Below, one piece after another: positions 1-15,350 of a stretch of 64,000 bases of DNA; positions within the stretch are counted from its first letter, which is position 1, and each line of letters starts with the position of its first letter. A program made the position numbers and the translations under genes. The notes under the pieces are model-generated. The model was given only the letters and a program-made list of their open reading frames with translations. It was not told the origin of the DNA and did not search any database. This DNA is from Myrica gale (lineage: Eukaryota; Streptophyta; Magnoliopsida; Fagales; Myricaceae): NCBI GenBank assembly GCA_963930655.1, contig OZ005618.1, positions 7,400,001-7,464,000 on the forward strand, in the 5' to 3' direction.

Positions 1-349
1 CTTTATGTTGTCTTGGACTACTATCCCGTCTGCCCATTTTTTATGAGCATATGAAGAGTGTTCTGTCAATTTTATCCTTTCTTAAGGAGATAGAAGAGCT
101 TACCATGCTTGATAAAGCACCCGCCTTCCAATTCAATCGACCAGGGGTGTCCGAGTATGACAGCTTTTTATCCTTTGTCATGGATTAAACTTTCTGAATT
201 GAGAACTGGCATTAGACTATAGTGATTGAGGACTTTGTCTGGTGATATGCATTTGAGAAAAAATTGCCTTGGTCGCAGTTTTCCATTCTTGAAATAATAT
301 TTATGTAGGTCAACCTACTTACTTTTTCCTTCTTTTTTTAATGATTCAG

Positions 350-797
350 GCTTACGCACACATGCTTTAATAAGTGTGTCGAGAAAAGGTACAAGACTTT
401 CTCATTTCTTTCCTACAATATGCATGAATCTTTCCAAGTAGATTGTGGATTCATCTTTGGAGAATTATGTTGATTATTTATGTGGTTCAATCCCTTTTAT
501 TCCAAATTTACTGACTCCAGAAACTACTCAGGATTCTTGGACCAAAAGGAAGACTTTATCAAATGGGACAAAATTAATATGTATCTTTTGCCGTTTCAGG
601 TACAAGGAGTCTGAACTAAATATGGGCGAAAATAGTTGCATTGATCGCTGTGTTTCAAAATATTGGCATGTAAGTTGTTGATCATAATCAGTTATGATTC
701 ATAGCACTAGATGAAATTTAGATTTGTGATTCTTTTATCCTCTCCTTTTTCATTGAAATGTGAAACATTTTTTTTATCGATTCTCTTGACTTGCCTT

Positions 798-863
<66 letters not shown>

Positions 864-1528
864 GGGGGGGGGGAGTAAATTTCTACATGTTCATGTCATT
901 CTGTCTTTGATTCCAAAAAACGAGTTTCTATGGTTTACTGATTCCTACAGTTGGAACTTAAGTTGTCATTTGCTACTCAATCTACATGTACCTTACATCC
1001 TTTGTTTGCTATTATTTATATATTTTCTCTCTATGGCAAGCCGTAACCATTTTATAATTTTAAATTTGTAAACTTCTAGATCTTGACTGATATCACCAAA
1101 CAAGGAGCATTGAAGTTGGAACTGAGGGTTATAATATACTTTTGGAACTCTGTGGGCCGGGATATTTTTTTAAAAAGTGTTTTACCATCTTACTTTTTTC
1201 CCTCCTTGCTCGGTTCATTCTTTTTCCTCCAGTCTTACTTTCCATGCTCCCTTACACATGTGATAGTGCATTCATGCAACTTATCCAAGTTAGATGTTCT
1301 GCTTCATGCTCTAGCTACAATAGTGTTCTGATTTACTTCTGAAACATCAATTAAAAGTCATGTTTGGTTAGGTACATGTTTCCGGGTAATTTAACTTGTG
1401 GAAGTCTTATCTCTTCACATACGATTGCATGGAGATGGCTATCATGTGATGGAGGTAAAATTTTCTGTATTTTCCAGGTGACTAATCTAATCGGCCAGCT
1501 GCTTGGTTCTGGTCGGCCTCCTATGTGA
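350..1528 (+). CDS. TIM10: TIM10 mitochondrial intermembrane-space chaperone, 3' exons only
   Basis: Three exons are visible: 350-388, 600-669 and 1478-1528, each bounded by AG and GT, with TGA at 1526-1528. Together they encode the C-terminal part of a small Tim protein. The twin CX3C motif is present: CFNKC in the first visible exon and CIDRC in the second, followed by the TIM10-typical stretch KYWHVTNLIGQLLGSGRPPM at the C-terminus. In the family, Tim9-Tim10 hexamers carry hydrophobic precursors across the mitochondrial intermembrane space, and the cysteines form two disulfides. The N-terminal exons lie left of the window. An apparent 78-residue reading frame from 445 is intron read into the middle exon and is not the true start. 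The 809-bp last intron holds a compound microsatellite. I am confident of the family and of the exon joins. Confidence 0.93.
802..873. repeat. Compound microsatellite and homopolymer run in TIM10 intron
   Basis: (GT)n at 802-828 runs into (TA)n to about 848, then a T run to 863 and a G run at 864-873. It lies in the last TIM10 intron. Length is likely to vary between individuals, and assembly errors are likely here. Confidence 0.95.
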
Positions 1529-2998
1529 AACTAAAGCAGCCTCTGTTTGGATGTAGTTCTATGTTAGTGACATTGGTAGATTGGCTTTCTCCCAAGGAAG
1601 GTGGAGAGTGAAATTATTTATCTTTTGTCTATTTGTTTTTGTTTCTAACTTTATCAGGTGATTTCATTTTGCTTTTTGAAAGGGAAAAAGGTGGCATTTT
1701 GAATTTATGCTGCCCCAAGTTTCCAGTCTGAAGAAGTTTCTCTTCTTTAATGTGAATTTATTCTTAGCCAGTTCAAATCTGGTTCTTGACACATGCTTAA
1801 TTTGTATGAATATGCTTTTTACAAATAATGAGATGCATCCAGATCGGATATTCAGTAGTAGTATGTATCCTGATGCATAATTTTCAAGTCTCTTATAATA
1901 TACACTTTACAGAACAAGAGATTGGACAATTGTAATTATTTTCTGATGCATTATTACATCTCGAGTTGTTTTGGCTGCTGCTTGCTGATTGGGTCTCAGA
2001 AAGCCAATGGGGGCTTTCAAAAATTATATATTCACACGTATGCTCAATTCCACCCAAATAAGATCGTGGTTCATCCGTTCTTATCAGCTCAATATGAAAG
2101 GGACAAAAATGTAATCTTTAATTCTTATAGGTTTGAATCTTAATTTTTTTTTCCAAGTAGGCAGTGAACCTTAATTGGTTGTAAACAAACTTGAGTAAAT
2201 TGTACCTAGGGGTACTGCTGTTTTTGGTGCTTGCTGTGGTTACGACTCTTAGTTGCATTTAAACGAGTTTTTGGGTCGCATTTTAATCTGATACGACACC
2301 TTGGGGTTTGATTTGGACTGTGATTTTAGTCGAATATTTTGCGTAGGATGTAAAATATATGATCAATTCCTCATACGCTTATCCAGATTGGGAGCTGCAG
2401 ATTTACGAGGCGAATAGGATCTAATGAGATCCTTTTTTTTCTTCTTCTTCTCTTTTTTAAATAGTATTCCTTTTTTCTCCCTTTCAATGCCAAATGTTAA
2501 TGCTGGGCTCCACAGTTTCTTGCCTAGACTGGACACTTTCTCCTCAATCTCAATATAGGAAAAGAAGGATTGCAAATTCTGATGTGGGAATTTGATTCCA
2601 GCAGCAAAAACATGATGCACGTGAGTCAACTATAAACAAATTTTCAAGTCTTTGTCCAGATCAGTAGCATATAAGAGGCTGGGGAGAATCCAAAGGACAC
2701 ATTTTTCCTTCAAATGCAAACTCGACTTTTCGTTGTTATTATAGCAGAATATGGCAAATGACACAAATCAAAAGGAAGGTGCGACTTAAGGCTGAGATGC
2801 TTACAAATATAGATCAACATCAAAACACAAATTGAGCCAGTGAACACCTCAGAAGCTGCAGAGAGACCAATATGCCGGAGACGAAAATGCAGAGAGATAA
2901 ATACATATAAGGAGTATTTTTTTTTTTTTTACTTTTGCTTCTTTCTTTTTCCCTTTTCTTTTCTTCCCTAATGAAAGAAGAAAAAACGCTATACACTT
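1529..2998. other. 3' UTR of TIM10 and 3' UTR of the BSK gene, convergent ends
   Basis: The TIM10 3' UTR probably reaches about 1.9 kb. The BSK gene converges from the right and its 3' UTR probably covers about 2.6-3.0 kb. Between them is AT-rich DNA with no coding signal that I can support. Confidence 0.5.
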
Positions 2999-6908
<3,910 letters not shown>

Positions 6909-7680
6909 AGCAAATCCTAGTCCGAGATAAAGTTGAAACTTATCTATATCTCACTGACTCTAAAAGCTTATCTTTCTCTGGCAATCACTTTCTTAAGGAC
7001 TAGAGGCGTTTCGGAGGACAGGCGTTGATAGGGAAGGAAAATGAGGCTGAGATATAAATAAAAGCGAGAGCGAGGGCGAGAGTGGCACTCGTTTGGTTGT
7101 TTGGGCAGAGAGAAAGTGAGTGAGAGAGAGAGAGAGAGGAAAAAGAAAAGAACTTTTTGGATCCAGAGGTTTTTTTTTTTGTTTTGTTTCTGTATTTGTC
7201 TATCTCCATAGTCTCTCCCTCTATATCTTACCACCTCATCATTCCCCGGCTTTCTGTGCTTTTCCCTCTGCACAATTATTATTCCTTCTGTTTTCCTCGG
7301 TCCATTTCGTTTCCAGAAACAGAATTCCCGCACACACTCCACCATCCAGTGAACCTCACTCGACCAAGACGACCGATCAGAAGCGTTGGCATTGGCAGGC
7401 AGCTGGTACCGTTCACGCGTAGAGGGGTCGTTACCGTGCTCTGTGTCAATTATTTCCGTTGGGGTAAGATTTCCTGGGTTACTGTTTTTTAGGTTATGAA
7501 TTTTTGATAAATTTGTCGTCTGCTCGATGCGATTTTATAAATTCTGCGTTTGCCGTTGATAAGCAGGGGCGAGTACTAGTAGCAGCAACAGTCGCCAAAT
7601 CCTATCGCTTTCAACGTGGGTCAAAGTCAACACAGGGAAACTTCAACGGCATCCGTAACATGTTTGGACTAAAGTTTTAA
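6909..7680 (-). promoter_or_regulatory. BSK 5' leader and promoter region
   Basis: Directly upstream of the BSK start codon. The plus strand has a (GA)n tract at about 7122-7138 and pyrimidine-rich blocks at 7160-7300, typical of a plant 5' UTR with CT repeats. The reading frames of 100-125 codons found here on either strand are low-complexity and are not genes. No TATA box could be fixed with confidence. The first MITE begins at 7681. Confidence 0.5.
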
Positions 7681-7880
7681 GGTTGTGTTTGTGTTGTAAA
7701 ATTTTAGTATTTTTAAAATTTTAGGTATTGAGTTTAGTGAAAAAGTGAAGAGAGATGTAATTTTTTATATTTTTTTGTAGTAAATAGTAATGATTTGATG
7801 GGGAGAGAGAGATTATATTGTAATATTTAATTGTGTTAAAATTTTAGAGGGGGTAAAATTTTGGTACACAAACGCACTCC
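7681..7880. mobile_element. Harbinger/Tourist-like MITE, about 200 bp
   Basis: Ends GGTTGTGTTTGTG and CAAACGCACTCC are imperfect terminal inverted repeats. Flanks are TAA on the left and TAG on the right, so the 3-bp target duplication is imperfect. The interior resembles the elements at 9011 and 36801, with the shared string AAGTGAAGAGAG on one strand. Confidence 0.7.
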
Positions 7881-8073
7881 TAGGTAAAGTTGCATTTATG
7901 GATGATTTGATAATGTGAGACGTCCTTATCATAATATCCTGAAGAAAACTAAATTTTATTCTTTTTTTTTTGGGTTAAATGAAGAACATAGGCTTCTTTG
8001 AAGTCCTCCAAACAGTCTTCTGGGTCTCTCTCAAATTTATTTAATATCTTCGTGTTTGGAATTAAAATATAAG

Positions 8074-8466
8074 GATTAAATATACTTGCACCCTCTAATT
8101 ATAAAAGTACTGATACTTTATACTGTAATCTAATATTTTTATCACATTACATCTATTAAGAATTAATTTCAAACACTCTGTAGTATTCGGTAAAAAATGT
8201 CGTCGATTTGGATGAACATTTATTCTTTAGTCTCAAAATTAAGATTTTATCCTCATAGAATAAAAGTTGCTAAAAAAAATTATGGTGATAAAATTGTCAT
8301 TTTGCACACCAAATAATTTTTTTTATCCAAATTAATTAAAAAATTTAACATAGTGTAAAATATTTGAAAACAATAATCGTTGAGTATAATGTGATAAAGA
8401 TAATAAATTAGACTGTAAAATATCAAAATTCTAAAATTAGAGGATATAAAGTATATGTATTTTAAA
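8074..8466. mobile_element. Fold-back (MULE-like) element with long imperfect arms
   Basis: The left arm begins near ATATACTTGCACCCTCTAAT. The right arm ends with its reverse complement near ATTAGAGGATATAAAGTATA. The arms pair over roughly 80 bp with mismatches. There is no coding capacity, and the exact ends and target duplication are not resolved. Confidence 0.5.
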
Positions 8467-8890
8467 ATATAATTATTATAAAGATTATTAAATATCAGTA
8501 AAGTATATTCTATAGCAATTATTACCAATATCAAGCTATTTATAACTAAAATAGAAAAAAAAAAAAAAAGGCATCGCCTTTTAGGCTAGAATTAGGGAGC
8601 ATGGTGGCTGGATAAAAGGCACTAATGTTGTGCTGTTCATCATTCAACTAAAATGCACTGTTCATTGATGTGATTGGATATTGGACTTGTCTTTTTCTCG
8701 TGTATTACTTTCTTGCAGTAATTAAGGTTTCTTTGCTTGAAAATATCCTGATATGTGATGATGGCCGATGGGGATAGCGAATTGAGCTTATAAATCGCTT
8801 CAAACACATGTAATGTCTTTTCTCATGTATTGCCTTGAAGACTGAAAAAAAAACAAAAATAAAAACAAAAGGTTATCTTATAATTTTTTT

Positions 8891-9750
8891 GGGAAATTTG
8901 CTTTTTAGTCATGAGTCTTACCCTCTTTTTATTTTTAGTTCTTAAATTTAATGAGTCAAATTTTTAGTTTTTTAATTTTCACCTCGTTTAAATTTTAGTC
9001 TTTAAACTTAGGTTATGTTTGTGTTGTAAAATTTTTGATATTGGATTTAGTTTTGGTATCGGGTTTAGTGAAAAAGTGAAGAGAGGTAATTTTTTTATAT
9101 TTTTTGTAATTTTTATATTTTTTTATAGGAGAGAGAGAGATTATATTGTAGTATTTTATTGAGAGTTAGTGAAATATTTTGTGAAATTTTTATCACAAAC
9201 GCACCCTTAATGGGTCAAATTTTTAGTCCTTCAATTTTCACTCCGTTTAAATTTTAGTCCTTCCGTTACCCTCTGTCACCCTAATTAACGGAATAATTTT
9301 ACACGTCAGCTTCCATCTAACACGCCACCCTTCATTTCCACGTTAGTCTCAACCAATTGGACGTGATTTCTTAAACGACCTGTAGCTTTTATTTAATTGA
9401 AACTCTACATAAAACTTAAAGCCTCAGTCTCGTCGTTCTCATGTGGAAGTCCGATGAAGTGGTGAAGTTGAAAGTCCGATAAAGTGGAAGTCCGATGAAG
9501 TGGATTCTATACACAAGAAGTGGAAGTCCGATGAAAATTAAATAGAAGCTACAATACGTTTAAGAAATCACGTTCAATTGGTTGAGGCTAACGTGGAAAT
9601 GAAGGGTGGCAATGGAAGCTTGCGTGTAAAATTATTCCGTTAATTAGGGTGACGGAAGGTAACGGAAGGACTAAAATTTAAACGGAGTGAAAATTAAAGG
9701 ACTAAAAATTTGACTCATTAAGTTTAAGGACTAAAATTTAGAGGAAATGT
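8891..9750. mobile_element. Large fold-back element (MULE-like), arms of about 200 bp or more
   Basis: The arm at 9200-9400 (motifs TTTTTAGTCCTTCAATTTTC and CCGTTACC) pairs with the arm at 9540-9750. Between them, at 9440-9540, is a short loop with a repeated GAAGTCCGATGAAGTGG motif. The left arm carries an internal tandem duplication of about 100 bp: the AATGAGTCAAATTTTTAG block occurs at 8950 and again, as AATGGGTCAAATTTTTAG, at 9209. The right arm has it once. A Harbinger-like MITE sits inside the left arm. Outer ends are approximate. Confidence 0.65.
9011..9206. mobile_element. Nested Harbinger-like MITE, TSD TTA
   Basis: 196 bp with ends GGTTATGTTTGTG and CACAAACGCACCC, flanked by TTA at 9008-9010 and 9207-9209. 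The opposite arm of the host fold-back (reverse complement of 9720-9735) reads continuously through the insertion point and so serves as an internal empty site. Confidence 0.85.
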
Positions 9751-10235
9751 TTCTAATTTTTTAACAGAACTGATTGAGGGGTTGGATAAAAGTGGGACCC
9801 GAGAATTGATTTTGCTCCTCCTTTTGATAGTGGACTTGGAAAAGGAGATAATATAGTCCAAATTTTTACTATTCTTTACCTCCAGAAATGGTTGAAAGAA
9901 CACTTCTTAGGTGATGTGTGGGAAATAAAAATTTTGAGTTTGTATGAGAAATTTTTAAGAGTTTGATTTTTTTTATAAAAATTGGTGAAAAGGTTAAAGA
10001 ATATTTGATTATAGACTTATTTTTATTGGAATTTGCTAAAATGGAGAGATATAAGATTTGATCTAGTTTTTTTTTAAATGAAAAGGTATTAAAGTTGGTA
10101 TAAAAAGTTGTTGAAATTTATGTGAAAATTTTAAAAGTGATATTTTGTTGTAAAAAATTAAAAATCTAGAGTTTTAATTTTTATCTAAAAAAATTGAATA
10201 TATTTGAAATCCAAATATCACCTTAGATTGTGGAA
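9751..10235. other. AT-rich intergenic DNA, nothing recognised
   Basis: No reading frame, RNA gene or delimited repeat could be supported between the fold-back element and the left target duplication of the hAT element. Confidence 0.4.
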
Positions 10236-10743
10236 CTAGTGTATAGGGCTGCACAACCCCGGTGTAGGTGTCGGTTTTGGCCAAAACCGGCACCTACACC
10301 GGGTAGGCCGGTTTTGAAAAAATTGACACCTATACCTACACCGTTAAGGGCAAAAACCGGCCGGTGTAGGTGGCGGTTTCCGGTTATCCTATATTAATAT
10401 TGAGCCATTTTTTTAGCATTTTTTATTTTACGCACTTGGCCCAAATGTATTTTTTTTCTTTTTTCCTTTTGGTACATTAATCACATATCAATAAAATATA
10501 ATAGAGAATTAGAGACGTAACTAAAGATAATGAAATCCAAATTCCAAATACAATAAAATTAAAGACCATCTTAAAAGATAAGATGAGAATTTAAAGTCCA
10601 AAGTAATAGAGAATTAGAGACGTAACTGTAAGATTATCATAAAGAATCAAAGATGGGTAACTCCTTCAAAACCCCTACTCCTCAATCTGCGTCGCCAAGA
10701 TGGGTAACTCTACACAACATATTTAAATACACCAAGTTATAAT

Positions 10744-11919
10744 TTATAAAAATAAAAATATTATTGAAACTAATAAACTACCAAAAGCAAAAATAAAATT
10801 ACCCGAGTCAATTGTATAAGTTTGTGGATCTTCTGTCATATCAGAAGTCATGTCCTCCACATCCACAATAGGGTCGCATCTCATCCAATTTTGAGCACAA
10901 ATGAGACCTTCTGCAGTTTTTGGGGCCAATGAACTCCGAAAGGGATCCAATACCCGACCTTCAGTGCTAAATACTGACTCAGAAGGTACAGTGGTAATGA
11001 GAATTGCCAACACGTCCCGAGCTATGCGGGCAAGGATAGGATACTTATGAGATTTAAGGTTCCACCAAAGCAAAATTTTAAATGAAGGAGTCTTTGATTC
11101 AACTGACTCTGATAAATATCTCTCAACCTCATATTTTGAGTCTGACATTTGGCTAGCAGCCCTTACAAGATCAAACTCATCCCAATCCTCATTATCCCCC
11201 AAAGTCACACTCTCACTGTCACCCACCTCCTCGACGCTGCCATGGTTGCCATTGTTATACTTATATTCAGTAAACAACCGTTCTAAAGTAGTCTTCACAT
11301 TCAATGACATAACTTCGCCTTCTGCTTCTCCCAATACTTTCTTAAACCAATAATTAAGTACAACCATCTTGTTTCTTGGATCAAGCAACGCTGCAACAAA
11401 TAAAAGTCTATTCACTATCATCAAATCACCCCAATACTTGTCATACTTCGTTTTCATGCGAGATGTCATCTCTTTAAGCAAAGTATCATTACTAGAACAA
11501 TACTTGTCCAAATGGCTATGTATCTTAGCCAACTCCTCCAAGTATACATTAGCTGTAGACACACTTGATCCCGAAATTCTTAATGTTACTTCGTAAAATA
11601 ACTTCAAGAACTTTACAAAGTGGCGAATGTGCTCTCAATCCTCGTCCGTGGCCGCGCCTAATCCTCTCCTCCCATGCCCCTCTTCGCCCAAATACAACAT
11701 AAAGTGTCCATCCTCATCCAACATCAACTCAAATGCCTCTCGATACTTCAAAGCCACATCCAACATCAAATAAGTTGAGTTCCAACGAGTGGTAACATCA
11801 AGAGTCAAAAATTGAGTAAATGTAACCTCTTTAATATGCACACATTCTTTAAACTTGTCTAACCTTTGGGGTGATGACTTAACATATTTGACCATATTCC
11901 GAACCTTAGCAATTGACAT
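10744..11919 (-). pseudogene. hAT transposase, C-terminal part, decayed (family A)
   Basis: Two frame-compatible blocks, 11635-11919 and 10744-11607, read through a single in-frame TGA at about 11635-11637, where a Trp codon would be expected. The first block has the conserved LDVTTRWNSTYLML segment. The second ends in the hAT dimerisation domain, with YPILARIARDVLAILITTVP, SVFSTEGRVLDPFRSSLAP and an AQNWM end typical of RICESLEEPER-like BED-type hAT proteins. The N-terminal BED zinc finger and the first catalytic part are absent: 11920-12770 has no matching frame. This copy could therefore not make a whole transposase. The tail after AQNWM runs into non-conserved hydrophobic sequence. Confidence 0.85.
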
Positions 11920-12773
11920 TATATCATACCCCCTAATTAGCTCTAACCCTAAACATGCAAACTGACATAGCTTAATGTTGGTTCAACCAGAAACTTCCTT
12001 ATGCAAAGTCCAAACACATGTTACCAAAAAACATGTTGCACCCGTATGTCAAAGGCTCTTAATCAAACATGTTGAGAGTCTAAGTATATCTGTATATGGA
12101 TTTTCAAACACATGTTCAATGCATCATTCTCCTTTTCACCTATCTCCTTAATCAAATCTCACAAAGCATATACATTTTTCCTCTTAAAATCACTACATAC
12201 TGCAACCACAAGAGAAATGAACCACCACAAACTCCTCATGAAGAGACAATATTGCAGGCCAAATCAACACTACTCTGTAAAAGGGAGTAAATGCAGGCCA
12301 ATGAACCCCGTATGTTCCTCTCTCTCCCTCCCTTCCTCCCTCCCTCAGTCAAGCCAGTCCCTTTCTCCCTCCTTCCCTCTCTTAGTCGAGTCAGTCCGGC
12401 AGTCCCTCTCTCCCTCCTTCCCTCTCTCTATCTTCCTCTTTGTGACAGCATAGAGATGCAAAATAGAGATACATCATACATCATACATTTGAATCACATG
12501 CCAAAAACATAAAAATACAACCGAACCCTAACCCCCAAAATGAAAATTTAGCAAAATAGAGAACTAGTACCTTGTGAGTTGTGACTTGAGCACAGGAGAA
12601 CTGGATCTAGAGAGTAAAGATAGAGAGGGAGAATAGAGAGCTGGATCTAGCCGCTGGTGCTGGAGAGTGGAGAGAAAAGAAAGAAAATTGAGGCGTGGAG
12701 TGAAATGGGTCTGAACTGGGTCGGGGGAAAAGAAAGAAAATTTGGCATTTTTTTTTAAAATTTTTTAAGAAAG

Positions 12774-12866
12774 TGCTCGAGCGCCTGTCGAGCGGCGCTC
12801 GAGCGCTTTGGCTCTGTAAGAAAATGGTGTGAAGCGCTCGAGCGCCTGTCGAGCGGCGCTCGAGCG
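12774..12866. repeat. Pair of CG-rich palindromic direct repeats inside hAT family A
   Basis: Two near-identical units of about 32 bp, at 12774-12805 and 12834-12866, built from CTCGAGCGCCTGTCGAGCGG followed by CGCTCGAGCG. Each is internally self-complementary and rich in CpG. A decayed version is in the shorter relative at about 46315-46460. They may be transposase-binding or methylation-sensitive sites; that is inference. Confidence 0.85.
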
Positions 12867-13108
12867 AGAACTCTCTGTATGGATGCTAGGGGAGAAAACG
12901 GGTTGTTTTGTTTTTTTAAAAAAATTAAAACCCGGTTCCCGGTACCCGGGAACCCGGTGCCGGGTAACCCGGGAACCGAGAAAACCACCGGGTTTTGTAA
13001 AAAATCCCAAACCGGCACCGGTGAAGCCGGGTACCGGGAACCCGGTGCCGGTGCCGGTGCCGGTGTCACCGGATTTTTCCGGTGTGCTTGTGCAGCCCTA
13101 CTAGTGTA

Positions 13109-15166
13109 AGTGTTCGGAATTTACCATTACACTCCCAATTGGATATAGCTCGATTGAGACATGTACACTAAAGTAGAGTGCAAGAGTTTCCTTTGCTACC
13201 CAAAAGAAAAAAACTTCCTTAAAAGAATGTAAACACCCAATTTTCAGAACTTTAAGGGTCATTTTGGTTGACCCCATAAATGGCAAAGCAGTTGGTCAAA
13301 TGCTTTTAGTGGTCCAAATGATAGGAGTTGTCTATGTAAATATAGATCAAGGTTAATGTGCTCAAGGGAACAAGTCCAATATTTTTATAAACCATTTGAA
13401 ACCTATATTAGAATTAAGAACATGATACAGCTACCAATGCATGCCCAATTTCGTTTTCATACAGAGGAAGGAAAAATGAAGTAGGTAAATCACAGAAGCT
13501 GCAACTTGGGGCTGAATTGGCTTTTGCCCAAATCCAGCCACAAAAAGCAAGAAACTTTTTAAGTTCAACCCTGTTTTAGTTCGGTATTCTGTATAAAATA
13601 AGTTCCACCACTCATCCAAGATAAGAGCAGGACCAAACTAGCTAGAGATTGATAAATAATGAACATCTTCACGAGACACGCCTAAAATGATGAAAAGTGA
13701 AGGAGCATTCAACGCAAGCTGAGGATGCTGTTGACTCCCCTATCCTACTCACTTGGATCCATTTGACTCGAGAGTGACCTGACATGGGCCTCTTTGCCAT
13801 TATTTAGTACATACAAGAACACCCCACACAGCCTGCCACTCCACCCCGAAGAGACACTCGGTGGGAAAGCCCACATGGGCAATAAAAAAACTAGCTCTGC
13901 ATAGACTACAGCCCTTTACTTTTAGTATATTTATATGCCCCAACGTTTTCGCCAGAGACACCGAGGGCACCCTCCAGGGTCTCTTTGCTAAATCCCCCAA
14001 CAAGGATCAGCAGGAAAAGATCTTGCATTTGGGAACTGTGGGGTAAAAGGTTAGGCACTTTTTCTCTTATTAAGGTTACGGAATCGAGAGTTCTCAATTT
14101 GAAAACAGAGCACCACCCTGGTTCATGGACCACTACGATTCACGTCGAGCAAGAAGTTGTCCTGGCGATTTCTGTTCCTGATATTATAGTTTACTTGAGA
14201 AATAGGACTGCTATTGACTCCTAAATCGTGAAAACAGATTCCTGCATCGTAGTTTTTTTCAGTTAGTTAATGAAAGTGAGCCAAGTTGTGGTCGGCCATC
14301 AGTAATGGCTAATGATTCAAGAGTCCAAGTAGAGCCTACAACTCTTGCGACAAAGTCTAATGGCAAATGCTATATAGCTACATAAACATGGGATATGAAT
14401 TTATGGTCAATCAATAAGCGAAGTCAAGGATTGTAAGGAAAGGAAAGAAAAAAAAGGACCACTTTTTGTTTGTCAGAGGCGCAGAGCTGCCAGCAATGGT
14501 AGTGTCTTCAGAACTTGGTGCAGCTGTGCAGCTTAGCCACACTTCTGGGTTGCACCAAAGAGTCCCAAAAGGAAGCCTGCAGGTATAAATGATACCTCTC
14601 TTTTTATATACGTTTTTACACTGATACGGCAGAGCAGCGCAGATGTCATGTTAGTACAAACGATAGAGCAGAAAGCAAAGGGGATCAGTCCCTTTGATGG
14701 GGAGAAACTAGGAAAGGCATGTGATGTAAGAAATGCTGTCTCCGGCATCATGCTTCAACTTCCCACGAAAAAAGAGAAAATACATCGAAAAGAACGTTCA
14801 AAAAGTAGGGCTGGTACCTGGCCGTGGTGAGACATCATAGAAGAAGTATTATTAAGTTGCATCATTGGCTCATGCCAGCACCAATCGGCAAGAAAGGGTG
14901 TCATATGCCTGTGGTCACTGTACCATCAAATCTCTAAGCTAAAGGCATGGTGTCCCGACTCCCTCGTGTGATACCATCAAGTACCATGGTCTTCTCCATC
15001 CTTGATGGTAAGACATTGAACTTTAAACATGACAACGGGGTACACACAACCAATGTCTTGGTTTAAGCCAAACATAAATAATCACCAATTTTCTCCATGC
15101 TTTGGACTCTCTAATACAGCTGTACTCACAAATACCCACCGTTTCTCTATAAAGAACTGAACCATA
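13109..15166. other. Intergenic DNA, no gene supported
   Basis: Base composition is more balanced than in the flanking repeats, but none of the 60-80-codon frames on either strand shows a recognisable domain or a consistent exon structure. I see no tRNA or known microRNA here. Confidence 0.4.
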
Positions 15167-15350
15167 ATGGGTAGGCTTTGGTGGTTAAGACTTGAAGTCT
15201 AGAGATTTGTTCTCTCTAAAGTCTTAGGCTTGAATTCTCTTTCGTGCAAACACTTTTTTAGAGCCACCCCTGACAAAGTCAGACCTCTCTCTCTCTCCAG
15301 TCTTTGTTTTGTTTGGGTAAGCATGTAAAGCTATCCCAACTGAGAGGAAA
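15167..15350 (+). mobile_element. Candidate tRNA-derived SINE
   Basis: The segment has an A-box-like GTGGTTAAGACTTG at about 15181 and a degenerate B-box-like GGCTTGAATTC at about 15228, spaced as in a tRNA promoter. These are followed by the body motif GAGCCACCCCTGAC and a T/CT-rich tail, as in several plant SINEs. It cannot fold as a functional tRNA. Clear target duplications were not found, so the ends are approximate. Confidence 0.45.

Larger units (their letters stand above)
10244..13100. mobile_element. hAT DNA transposon (family A), 2857 bp, perfect 8-bp TSD
   Basis: Termini TAGGGCTGCACAA and TTGTGCAGCCCTA are inverted repeats, flanked by an identical 8-bp duplication CTAGTGTA at 10236-10243 and 13101-13108, the hAT hallmark. 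Subterminal DNA on both sides is packed with ACCGG/CCGGT-type motifs, the expected transposase-binding region. The interior carries the C-terminal part of a hAT transposase on the minus strand and a CG-rich palindromic repeat pair. A shorter relative lies at 45819-47070. Confidence 0.95.

Noticed and set aside
805-1071. 88-codon frame in the TIM10 intron
   Set aside because: It starts in a (GT)n(TA)n microsatellite and encodes low-complexity sequence.
6968-7492. Several frames of 69-125 codons upstream of the BSK gene
   Set aside because: They lie in the CT/GA-rich leader and promoter, have biased composition, and resemble no family.
12755-13109. Overlapping Pro-, Gly- and Arg-rich frames at the right end of hAT family A
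   Set aside because: They arise from the GC-rich subterminal repeat array, not from a gene.
13800-14250. Possible small gene on either strand
   Set aside because: Overlapping 60-79-codon frames on both strands with no family match, no introns and no codon pattern that would favour one of them.
15170-15250. A tRNA gene
   Set aside because: Only the promoter boxes resemble a tRNA; no cloverleaf with anticodon and acceptor stems can be formed. A SINE is more likely.
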